This document shows positions 10,622-21,538 of a stretch of DNA of 64,000 bases, piece by piece; within the stretch, counting starts at the first letter, position 1; each line of letters opens with the position of its first letter. A model generated the notes under the pieces. It saw only the letters and a program-made list of their open reading frames with translations. It ran no database searches and was not told the origin of the DNA. The translations under genes and the position numbers were made by a program. Origin of the DNA: Aspidiotus rigidus (taxonomy: Eukaryota; Arthropoda; Insecta; Hemiptera; Diaspididae); the NCBI GenBank assembly GCA_035079385.1, contig JAVHKY010000034.1, forward strand, positions 1,798,001-1,862,000, in the 5' to 3' direction.

Positions 10622-12122
10622 TCATTGGGGGTTCTTTTGTACGTCTGTTGCGCGCTCAACAGGTAGGATTCCTACTTGTGGATTCTTCGCCATTTCTTCG
10701 TAAGTGTGGATCTTAATGCTCAATTCCATCACAGCATCCACATAACCTGATGGTACACCTACTTTTTTTAACCCCTCTGTATAGGCGTCTATATCCAATT
10801 TACCGGTTTTGAATACGTTGAAAGGAAATCCTGATGGCAGAGGTCCTATATGGAAAGTTTTACACTCTGCCTCTGTTAATTCATTCAATATTGTTCTCAC
10901 ATCTGCTTTGAAAAGATACTCATTGCCGGCCCTAAAAGGAATAATTCACATTCTGATCAGTTCTTTAATTATGCTCTCAGAGTATAAGAGACTTGTTACA
11001 AGGGCTCACTTGATGAATATGTCCAAATCCTTTTTGGTGATTGTATACGCCGCGCCCCAAACATTATCAAAACCTTTATACTTGACAAATTTATCTGGTC
11101 GAGTTGGGCAACCTAAGCCTACATATTTATCCTAGAATGAAAGCATTACTCGTTGTTGGAATCCTTGTAAGATAATGTTGAAGATTTGTCAACTCACCCC
11201 TAACATGGCGGCTCCGATAAGAGTTGCAGAGGGAATAAGCGATTTCATAGTCTCTTCGATTATAAGATCTCCGTCAACGAATACACAAAGTTTATCTTCC
11301 GGTAAATCGTATTCTGTGATTTGAGGTCCTATTCCATTGTTGAAAGGTGGAGGACATCCCTCAGTTGGTGGCGCATAAAAACAAGGTGATACTACGTAGG
11401 GTGGCACGGGGTCGTCTTTCTTGGTAGCTTGCAGTGTACCTAACCAAGTAACATATTCTTGAGGCACACCAATTTTCGTCAATCTGTCCAAATAATCCTT
11501 CACGCAAATGTCTCGAGGAAATTCCTTGTAGATAGACAGTGGATACGCGTGAGGTAAGATTCCCACATCCATGCTCATGCAATCGAGTGATTCACCGCGG
11601 TCGCTTCTTGTAACCGTGACATCTGCTATCGTTAATCTCTCCTCATAGATGAACCTAGGTAAATAAGTCACGGAAAATTTGAGGAAATTCAAATACATAC
11701 TCGTTTCAAGATCCGTTCTTAGAAAAGAATACGTACTCTACTAATTTTTCTTGATCTTCGTTTTTTATGAAATAAAGAGCGCCCCATAATATTTTCTTTT
11801 CGCAAGCGTCGACTGCATCGACGTAGATTTTCTGGTTGAAAAAAATTGATTCATTTATCAATATAGAAAGCAGAGGCGAGTTTTAAAGTTTCAGTTATGG
11901 GCGTTGCAATCTTACTTCGACTGTTACGGCGCCTTCGAGTTTTGCGGATGGTGCTTTTTCCTTCATCTTATCCTCAAATACAAACTCGCCTGTTGTAAAT
12001 AAACAAAAAGAATTTTGCGGAGGGAAGGCGAAATTATTCTCATTTTCGGGAGATTTATCAGGCAATGAAGATACGAACACTAGTTGTAAAATACACAACG
12101 AAAAACTCAGGAAAATAAGCAT
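10622..12122 (-). CDS. Secreted protein with two tandem GGCT-like modules
   Basis: Five exons: 12122-11916, 11831-11737, 11654-11198, 11131-11010, 10931-10622. All joints are GT-AG and all phases agree (0, 2, 0, 2), giving 396 residues. A signal peptide (MLIFLSFSLCILQLVFVSS) is followed by module 1 (about 38-160) and module 2 (about 224-365). Each has the start strand (CLFTTGEF; CVFVDGDL), a PSA segment, a WGA-Y strand (WGALYFI; VWGAAYTI) and a C-terminal G-V-P-x-x-Y-V helix start (IGVPQEYV; VGVPSGYV). This order fits the gamma-glutamylcyclotransferase/AIG2 fold, whose enzymes cyclise the gamma-glutamyl group to 5-oxoproline. In my manual alignment the catalytic Glu after the WG-strand appears lost in both modules, so a non-enzymatic extracellular role is possible. 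Introns fall at equivalent points in both modules, which indicates internal duplication. Confidence 0.8.
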
Positions 12123-12220
12123 TTTTACGAAATTTAACTAGCAATCCAAATTCTCAATATCGTTTTATCGTCGATAGAGACTATTTTTCAGTATGGAATT
12201 CAGCCTATTTTTCATGGACC

Positions 12221-12229
12221 TATTTATAG
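12221..12229 (-). promoter_or_regulatory. TATA box of the GGCT-like gene
   Basis: CTATAAATAGG on the minus strand about 100 bp upstream of the ATG at 12122; a plausible core promoter with a short 5' leader. Confidence 0.55.
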
Positions 12230-12733
12230 CCCACAATAATTGTACGACTGTATAAGTAATGATATTCGCGTTGAAAATAATTAATGTTCGTAATTTTTGA
12301 ATTTTACACCTGTATTCACCTCATTAGTCATTAACGACTCATACAACGTCGATTATGTGCATGTTGTCTTAGCCGGTAAATAGATTTATACTCAAAATTC
12401 GTCAATTCTTTACTGACTGCACCTAATATCTTATAGTCTTTGCTCTGAACTAGATTGCAATTGATAGAGACCTTGTCAGTATTAGAAAATCCGTACTTAA
12501 GAAGAAAAGTAAGGGAGTTACACTATTAGTGAGATATATCGAATAATGAGTACTTATGTATCACAATTGGTTGAACTGTTGTAAGATGTGTGTTCTTCCA
12601 CGTGATCTCATCTAGATGTGAGATCGCCATAAAAATCAAAATGTTTTTCATCTTAAACTACATTTTCTCATGACATAGTAGCTCTAGGTTTCCTTGAAAA
12701 ATGTTGTATTTCACTATTAGAAAATCTTTGTTA
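12230..12733. other. Stretch without a recognisable gene
   Basis: AT-rich upstream flank of the GGCT-like gene. No coding, RNA or repeat feature was recognised. Confidence 0.5.
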
Positions 12734-13655
12734 CGAGGTATGTCAAAAAAGTTCCCGGACGATTATTTGTTTGTGCCAATTGGCAACACTGGCAAGGAAA
12801 CTTAATTGAATCTTGTTAGGTTAAGGTAAGTTCTTTATTCCGGCCTGTTGCGGACCGCTTATTTTGTTGTACTATCGACCATCAATATTCAAAATTTCAC
12901 GTTGTTTCATGGCATAGTTTATCATAAATTAATTTTTTGGAGGAATATCCGAGGGTCCCTGCCGATTTCAGGCCAATTTTTTGCGTAAAAAAGAGGTTGA
13001 GCAATAAATTGTCATCAAATTCCTTGTAAAACCAGGAAAAGGAAATGCCAAATTAAAAAATATGTTATGTGCTGAATTTGGAGAGTCCACCAAGAAGCAT
13101 GCAGCGTTGTACAACGTGTTCAGTCGTATCATGGTGGTTGTTGCATATGCTGGTAAACCGGTTTAGGCGTGCGCGCTATCTGTCGTCAACGGTATGAAGC
13201 GGAAACTCGCCGGAAATCATCCAGAGATGTTGCTAGTAGTATCAGCGGTAGTCACAAAAGCGTTTGACTATGTAATTGTGATTTTTGATGCATGAGTTTA
13301 ACCATTATGGTTTCTTGGCATGTACAACTATGGTACAGCCTTCGGTATCAAAGGTTTTTTTGCCCAAAATCAAACACCAGTGCTTGACCACCCCCTCTAT
13401 TCTCCTGATTTGACTTGTAGGGACTTCTTTCCAACTGACCGACCATGGGATGGGAGCATTTGGGGCCTACAGAAGGCATCAAGACAGAGTCGGCATGGAC
13501 CCTCAAGGACATTCCTTCAAAAAATTAATTTATGACAAACTATGCCATATTGATGGTCGATAGTACAACAAAAGAAGATTCAATTTGGTTTCCTTGCCAG
13601 TGTTGCCAATTGGCGCATACAAATAATCGTCCGGAAACTTTTTTGACATACCTCG
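12734..13655 (+). mobile_element. Degenerate mariner-type transposon
   Basis: Bounded by TA dinucleotides and inverted repeats of about 70 bp (CGAGGTATGTCAAAAAAGTT at the left, its complement at the right). The interior keeps scraps of a mariner transposase on the plus strand. These are a GESTKKHAALYNVF-like segment near 13080, then DHPLYSPDLTCRDFF at 13385-13430 (the mariner HPPYSPDLAP-DFF block with the last catalytic Asp) and a frame-shifted LKDIPSKN tail. At 922 bp with stops and frameshifts it is an inactive, shortened copy. A self-complementary segment also pairs the two ends over the phrase CCAATTGGCAACACTGGCAA. Confidence 0.88.
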
Positions 13656-15796
13656 TACTCATTAGTCGAAGAATTGACGGTACTTGACTCTAAATGAAAG
13701 TTGAAGATGAGGAAACTTCCCAGGTTTGAATTGTCACAGTGGCTACGCTCTGGTAACTCGTTAACTGCTTTGGGTCCAGAGATATTGTGAATATGGATAG
13801 TAAGGAAAAGTTCATACGTTTGACGCAAAGGGCATAGGTAGAGTGGGGTACATGTCTGAATGCAGGAAGAAGTCCCATCATCTTGTAAATGTTACCAGAT
13901 ATAATTAATGGTTTTGGACGTCAGTGGTGGAACGGTTTTTGCTGGTTCAATGTAAGCGAAAGATCCGAGGAGGAATCTCAGGCCGTATTCGAATTGAGCC
14001 CGAAGGGGGGGGGCCCCTGAACTGAATTGAGTTCCGAGTTGTCGGAAGCTGACATTGAATTGAGTCCCTAGCTATCGATATACAAAGTCTGAGACTGAGC
14101 GAAATCGTTTATTATGAGGTATTCCAAAATTGTATCTTTCATATGTCGGTGTAGGCATTTAGTTGAAACGGTCGGACCCTGTCAAAAAAGAGGTAGCTAT
14201 CGCTACGTTAATGACTCGACGCGATCTCAGTGAGTTATAGCGAATAGAATTTGTGAAGCGTGTGATGTCCTTCAAAATCCTCCCACCACCTCCCAAGAAT
14301 TGATTATCATACCTGCCACGGGTATTCAAATGTACACATAATAATACAGTAGCAATTTCGAATAACGATACCGCTTATTGCGATATATCGTTTTCAACGA
14401 TGCAATCGACAAGTCCCGGCCAAGTTACATAAGGCACAATGTTATAAAATACTTATTGGTTATTACGATATTGCTTTCAACGATGTATCGGAATTAACGA
14501 TAGCTTTTGTCGTCCCCAAAAACAACAATTACGGGCTAAATGATCCTGATTAACGATTTAGAAAGCAACAAAATTCTTTTTTTTTCCCTTATAACTGCAT
14601 ACCGGTATTTCAAAATATTTGAACACATTCTCTGTTTATTACTGCCTGGTCTATTGTATGAATCTAGACTATTGCCTAGTTGTAAACTAAACTGAAGAGA
14701 GATCAACTAAATATGCAGAAAGAGGGGGTGGGGAAAGGTGAAAGAGAAAAAAAAATCAACACAAATCTTCAAGGGGTTGAATTAGAAGGAATGCATTTTC
14801 TCATATTAAGAACGGCGATGAAAGGAAGTGGAAAGGACACAATTCTGTAAGTGATTTAAATAATAGAACTATAGAAGATATTCTTCTTTGAAATTTCACG
14901 TTTTCTTGGACAGAAGAGCCACAGCGACAGCGCGCGGTGACTTCACAGGTTGTGGCGTTTCCTTTCCTTCAATTTTCATTTCAGACTGATTCAATATTTT
15001 ATTATGTAAGTCTTTGATAGCATTTTTTCTCCTGATTGGCGGCAAAGTATGTAAAATACAGTTTATTTTTTCTATTTTCATCAACTCTTCCATTTAATAT
15101 ATATTATGTTATGGAGCTTTCAGGGATATCTTTATACATTTTGAATAGGTTATGTAATCAATTTTAGCATATAATAAGCCCAAATAATCATCTATTGGAT
15201 TTAACAATCAACCGTTTATAACGATTGAAATGTCATTCCCCTTGGCCATCGTTAAATCCGATTTCTACTATATAGGCAAACTAGAAACTCAAAAAAGACA
15301 ATCTTGGTAGAAAGCAAGAGTTTGTTGGAATGTGTCAGGATTAATGTCAGAAACAACCAAAAAAAACCTACCCTCAAAGTGGATGGAAAAATTTTCTGTG
15401 GCACGTTTTAGCCTCCCAAATTTCGTTTTTCGTCAATTTCTCGAAAAATATGCATCGTACGGAAAAATTCCAGGTTACAAAAATTATTTCTTGTTGAATT
15501 TCACATAAGATCTACTATTCACAACCCAACCTTAGGCTAAACCTTAGCCTAAAAATTTCGCAAAATGAGCGCTATTTTCGAAAATTCCTTGTAAATCGTC
15601 ACATTTTTCTCAAAATTTCATATAACATGAACCATTGTGGATACGTATAATCCTAAGCTAAAAATTTAGCCTAGATATGCGCCTTGACTTAAAGTAGGTC
15701 TACAAAGCTCTCCCAACACAAATAGGTACGATAAGTTCTATGACCACGAAGATTATGAAACTTCTTCTTTCTTGATGCTACGAATGAAAAAAAAAA
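13656..15796. other. Intergenic stretch with one small ORF
   Basis: No recognisable gene. A G-run lies near 14005. A minus-strand 65-codon ORF at 15093-14896 (basic, starts MEELMKIEK) has no known domain, and TATATATT lies just upstream of its ATG. I rate it as probably chance. Confidence 0.4.
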
Positions 15797-15989
15797 CAAC
15801 GGCTTCCTTAACGAAGTTGAACGAGGAACGCAGGGAACGTGTTTTATGAGTCATATGAGATTTGGTATTGAGAATTCAAGGAAGCCTAGACCTAGATAAA
15901 GCTAGTATAAAGAAGGCCTAGACCTACTATAAGCCTAGTATAGTATAGTTTGACAGTCTATATTTTTCAGGAATCTCGAGCTATATATG

Positions 15990-16746
15990 TGTGATGAAGG
16001 TATAGTTGGACCTTCTCACATCCTAAGGGCTTTATGTAAAACGCGACACGAAGAGTATTAGGCTTTTATTGAAAAGTAAGACTTGACAAGGAAAGACTAT
16101 AACATCGGAATATTCAAAAGATAGTAGCTGAAAATGTAACAGAATGCTCGTAAGCATACAGATACATGGGTTTATAAAGGTGGCTATTGAAGGGGGAAAC
16201 TAGGAGCTAAATGGGGATAACCAATAATATTGTCTTAAATCTAAGGGGAGTAAATAGTGTCGTGTGCAAACTAACGTAAAGGGTACATAGTCTTATACAT
16301 AAGTGCATATAATATAATAGATAGTAACGTGTGCAAAATAGAAGTAGGGATATGGATAGATAAAACGGACTAAGAACTGGAAGGAGACTACTAAAGGGAA
16401 ATTGGGGAGTTAGTGGGAGTACGTATAAGTAGGGATAAAATAAGTGGGAGTTAGGATAAGGAATATACAACTTAATCATACGTATGGTTAAATCTAAGTG
16501 GGGATAAAGTAGGGATACTTAAAGATACGTTATAATGGAAAAGTGGGAATATGATATGTGTGTACTAGTGTACGTGTATATTGTAACATTGTATGCGTTA
16601 AGCCTAATAATTATTTTACGTCGAACAAAAGGTCTACAACGCTCGTTACGATTGTGACGTCATGGACATGAATAAAAATACCGTTTGTCGTATATTTACA
16701 TACGTTGGACAGTTATACGTGGCGCGATCGACCAGATCGCGTCACA
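15990..16746 (-). repeat. 3' LTR
   Basis: 757 bp, identical to the 5' LTR apart from the one visible difference at 16689. It begins TGTGATGAAGG and ends CGCGTCACA on the plus strand. A 90-codon frame within each LTR (for example 16479-16207) is a chance ORF. Confidence 0.95.
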
Positions 16747-16760
16747 GTGCCCCCCTCTCC
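16747..16760 (-). promoter_or_regulatory. Polypurine tract
   Basis: On the minus strand GGAGAGGGGGG followed by CAC abuts the TGTGACGCG start of the 3' LTR; the expected primer site for plus-strand DNA synthesis. Confidence 0.8.
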
Positions 16761-16807
16761 ACAAGAAGGAGGGTGAAGCATGCGGATGTTGGATCGGACT
16801 TTGATAT

Positions 16808-17917
16808 TTATGACCGCTGAGAGGTAGGATGCAGATGTTGTTGCAACCATGTGGCGAAATAGAGGACCTCAACCATTGGACAGTGTGTTGGGTTTCTTCT
16901 GTTGGGCTGGTGACGGAGACAGCGATGGTATGGTGTCATAGCAACCTGGGTGGTGGCGTTTTGGACAATGTTGGATAGACGTTCTTGGGTGTATAAGATG
17001 TCAAATTTGGGGCACCCATGGTCGCCCAAGTCGATGTATTTTTTTCAACCAGCTTTGATAAGACGTTCTTTTTCTAGATTTCCTCCTTTGTACGCGATTG
17101 CGGTGTTGTTGCAGTTGCATTGGTCTACTATTTTCTGAATGATGTACTGTACTCTTTCCGCGGGGAGATCCTCGGGGTAGTTTTGGCATCTGAGTCCATG
17201 TTTTTTGTGCAGGTTCCATTTGGCTGTCCTTTGATCTTTTGGTGATAATTGGTAGTATTCCTTGGAAATTAGGAAACGGTATACATAACTGCGGTTTGTC
17301 CGGACGTTCGCGATTCCCATCTCCTTGCATTCAAATTGACCGTCGATGTAGAAGCCGTCCATATCGATGATGTAATGGATGGAATGGAGGTCCATAGCTG
17401 TTGCCATTTCTACTTGTGGACATTTAATGCAAGAGGTAATTTTATATGGTGCACAGGATGAAATGTTCCTATCTAGGATAGGTGGAATTATAGGATGGTA
17501 TAGGAAGAATTTGGGTATTGAAAACCATTTGGATGTTATAATGGATGTCAATATAAGATCAATTTTAATCAAGGTGTTACATGTGCGCGCGTGGTCAGGT
17601 GTTTCTCCTTGGATGGAATCAATCAATGAAATTCTGGGGAAAAAGGGGAGGTAAGGAAAAGAATTGGTACCAAAGAAAAGGAAAAGAAAAGGAAGGAATA
17701 GGAAAACCAGATTTGCATTGAAGGAAGGATGACCAATTGATCTTTCTCTAATTTGCAGCTGCTCTATGTAATGAGTAATTTGTCTCATTTTTATTTTTCT
17801 CTCAACTTTGAATCTCAATTTTTCATTTCTCAATTTCTCAATTCTCAATATCTCGATTTTTTCTCTCATAATACTTTCGAAGCTTCGAAATATGAACGGT
17901 CTGTTTTGTTCCATCAT
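16808..17917 (-). CDS. Third ORF of the retrotransposon: nuclease-like domain, one in-frame TGA
   Basis: Starts 80 nt inside the end of pol in the +1 frame and runs 290 codons to a TGA at 17047-17045. The same frame then stays open to 16808, giving 369 sense codons around one stop. The N-terminal 100 residues are basic, then hydrophobic (FLFLPFLFLFF at 72-82). From about 170 there is a domain with IIDMDGFYIDG (183-193), KEMGIANV, a WNLHKKHGL block and YKGGNLEKERL (276-286). After the stop come GCPKFD and a C-x3-H ... H-C-P-x2-E-V block. This pattern recalls uncharacterised RNase H-fold/DEDDh-exonuclease-like proteins found with arthropod mobile elements; that is my recollection, not a search. 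It is not an envelope. The TGA may be a mutation or a read-through site. Confidence 0.6.
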
Positions 17918-20900
17918 TGTTTTCTATAATAATAGATGATGGTCCTAAGACCTTGGTGACCGTATATGGTCCCGTATATTTTTTCTCCATCTTTTTGGGA
18001 AAGGGTGCCTTTATCATCACTTTATCTTTCTCTTTTAGCACCCAATCCTTTCTATTTCTATTATATGCTCTAGAATACTGCAGGAAGTTTTTCTGCAAGA
18101 TTGATGGTATCTTCTCTCTAAATCTTAATACTTTTTTAATTTCTTCTTCTCTGGACTCAGTATAGAATGGTATACCATACTTGTTCTGGAGTATACTATC
18201 TTCTTGACCAAAAAGAATGTAAAATGGTGACTTGTTGTCCAAACTTGGATGAGGGGCTGTGTTCCAAGCCCTTGCTATGTACTTTGCATATCGGCTTACA
18301 TTGGTTTTTATCTCTTGGTCGTCCAATAGGGCCTTTACTGCTGTCCCAATCCATGCATTTGGGCGTTCAATTAATCCGTTGGTAGCTGGTGTGTAAGGAA
18401 TGGCTCTCTGGAGTCGGATTCCATTGTCCTCACAATAAGCTTCAAGTTCGTTGGATGTGAAGTAACTTGCTTGATCGCTGAAGAGCTTTGCCGGAGGTGG
18501 GAACTGGGAGGTGATGTCATCGAGCATGGTGGTAATAGCTGTGGTATTCACAGTGGGAAGAGCTCTGATGAACATAAATTTGCTGAATTCATCTATCATA
18601 GTCAAAAAGTACCAGCTTTTGTTTTTTATTGTTAGGGGGCCAAGGACATCAGTGCATAATTTTTTCATAAGCCGTGGGTTTTTCTTATTGTATGACATCT
18701 TACCATACTTGATCCGGCTGGTTTTGTGTTCCATACATGCTTGACAAGATTGGACATATTTGGTGATATGTTGTCTCATATTTGGCCAATATACTATGTT
18801 GGATAATTTTAAGAAAGTTCTATTCTCGCCCATATGATTTCCTTTCTGAGGATTATCATGGACTTCACGCAACAGTCGTGTCTGTAACGATGCAGGCACC
18901 ACTGGTAGGAGAAGTTTCTTATTGCAATTAAATTTTTTGAAACATAGTAAACCATGTTCATCTAGAGCATGCCGACGGGCATATTTATGTAGGTGTTCAA
19001 CTTCTTGTTTGGTGTATGATTGATCTAGTGGTTGATTTCTCAAGATTCTTTTAATACCTACAATATCTCTTTGTTTATCTTGTTCTTCAAGTAAGTTTAA
19101 TTCTGATGCTGAGTCAGTTAATAAATGAATTTTTTCGTATTCTGAACCGCGTGATAATAAGTCGGGGATTAGATTTTCTTTTCCCTTTATATACTCAAAT
19201 TTGATCTCAAATTGGTTCATTGTGTCAACTATACGCCGGATTCTGGCTGGGTGCAATAATGTGTTCTCAGTGATTTTCATAGTGACCAAATTGCGACAAT
19301 CTGTAAGTACAATAAGTGGTTTCATATACAGATATTGGCGGAAATGCTTTAGAGCTTTGGATATTGCAATTAGTTCAAGGTCGTAAGTAGCCAAGTGTCT
19401 TTTTCTTTGCGGCATTTTTTCAGAATAAAAGGCAACAGGTTTTATTTCTTTGGTTCTTGGATTCTGTTGGCTGAGCACCGCACCAATGGCGTAACTGCTG
19501 GCATCAGTTTGTAAATAAGTTTTCCACTCAGGATTGAAGATCTGTAAGATTGGTTTAGATGTGATCATCTGTTTCAAGAGTTGAAATGCTTTTTCACATT
19601 CGGGTGTCCATTTGACTGGTTTTTTGCCATCTTTGGCTCCAGTGTTGTGGAGTAAATCCATAATGGGTTTTGCCACATTAACAAAATTAGGCATGTATTT
19701 CCGATAGAAACTGAAAGTGCTAATTATGCTACGTACATGTTTTACTGTTTTTGGTGGTTTGATTTTCAAAAATGCTTCTATGTCTTTCATGGCTGGTTTA
19801 ATTTGCCCATTTTGTATCTCATTCCCAAGTAAGGTGACTTTGGGGAAGAAAAAATCGCATTTTTTTGTGTTTAATTTGAAATTATATTGCTGGAGACGAG
19901 ATAACGTGGTCTCAAGCATTTTTAGGTGGGCTTCAAAAGAGTTACCATAAACACAAATATCATCTATGTATACTGTTAATCCACGAAAGAGTATATCTTC
20001 AAATATGTCATGCATAGCTCTTGTGACGCACTGACTGCTATTTATGAATCCCATTGGCATTTTATTACAGTAGGCATATTGAGCACTGATAGAATCAAAT
20101 CGAAAAGCTGTATATTGTCTGCTATCTTTGTGAAGAGGAAATTGATAGTACCCATACGCTAAATCCATTTTGCTGAACATGGATGCGCTTAGCAAGGCTT
20201 CTATGATGGCCTCAATTCGGACTACTGAGGTAGAGTCATTTTTGATATGTTTATTCAAGGCAGAAAAATCTGTCAGTAGGCGGGGCTTTCCATCAGATTT
20301 TGTTTTGATGAAAGCTGGTGAGCAATATTCTGAACGACATTTTTCAATAATTCCTGCTTGTTCTAGCTCGCGCAAGAATTTACGGGCCATTTCTCGTTCA
20401 AATTGTGATGCCTTATATGGTTTCAGATTCACTGGGATATCATCTTTCAGTTGTATTTTATAAGGTTCAATTTTTGCTGAAGGTGTATCCTCAGTCTTTG
20501 TTGTGAATAAATTTCGATAGCGATACATCAATTCAAGTGCCTTTTTTCTCTGGTTAATGGGAAGATTTTTATTAATCAGGATGGGGACACCATCTGGATC
20601 ACATACTTCTTCGGTGCCTGAGAATTTCTTAGTTTCTTGAATTACATCTAGTTGTGGAGGGCTAACTGCTCCAATTACTTCATTACCATAATATATTCTT
20701 GCAATATATGTATTCTGGGGGATGTCAATAGGAATAGATCGGGCATTGACTAATTGCCAAGAATCTTTATTATTACCAGGTTGAATATACAGACCATAAG
20801 TACGGACATGCTTTGTAATTCTTGGTACTGCTGTGTTTGATGGGAGATTAATCATTCCCTTAGGTGGAATGGTGAAACTTCTTTGAGCTATGATAGAATC

Positions 20901-21538
20901 GTCATAGATTATGATAGCTGGTTCGTTCTTCAAGTAAGTTTCATTCATGGCTTGCAAATATTTTTCACATATTGGTATTCTTTGATTTCCTATTTTGATG
21001 GATTTATCTTTCCAATCAATTCCTCCAGTATGTTTCATCTGAAATCGATTTCCAAGGATTAAATCAATTTCGTTATCATCTATGATGGACACTGGTTCAT
21101 AAAGTATTTGTCCACCAATTTCTAACCGCACATTGGTTTCACCCACATGTTTAAGTGGGTTAGCTGATGACAGGGCAACTGCGTATACTTGGGGTTTTGT
21201 TATGTGGCATTCAGGCGTGACCAATTTCTGGCCCATTATGTTTATATTACAACCAGAATCTATTACACACTTGACTGGTTTTCTTTGCTTACCAAGTAAA
21301 ATATGGGTTTGAAGATTAACAACACCAATAGTTTCTTTTTTGGTAAAATTGTCATTCTGGACAGGTCTGTTATCTATCTCAATTTTTTGCTTTGTTTTCT
21401 TATTCCATAATCTGGATTTTTGGATTGGTTTTTCAGAATTGAGATCACTTAGACAGGAAAATCTATTGCGTGTTTGTGTAGGTGTATATTGTTTAGCTTG
21501 GTACGCCTTTGCCGAGGTTGCCCTTTTCACTCGTTTTT
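17838..21538 (-). CDS. pol: Pol polyprotein (PR-RT-RNase H-integrase)
   Basis: Entered by -1 frameshift at 21539-21533; about 1230 codons follow. Aspartic protease: DSG at residues 91-93 of the open frame and the LILGN strand near 158. Reverse transcriptase: KPRLLTDFSALN (415-426), FSKMDLAYGYYQ and catalytic YIDD (521-524). RNase H: TDAS (675-678), the DLEL Glu near 719 and TDCRNL near 743. Integrase: an HHCC finger (last pair CQACMEHK near 929-936), catalytic D961, D1019 and E1055 with exactly 35 residues between the last two. A GPY-type tail (YTGPYTVTKVLG) lies near 1186-1197. All signature residues are present and the frame is unbroken. There is no ATG at the frame start, consistent with frameshift expression. 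It overlaps the third ORF by 80 nt. Confidence 0.95.

Noticed and set aside
16207..16479. 90-codon ORF repeated in each LTR
   Set aside because: Lies wholly within the LTR, has no domain, and its duplication follows from LTR identity.
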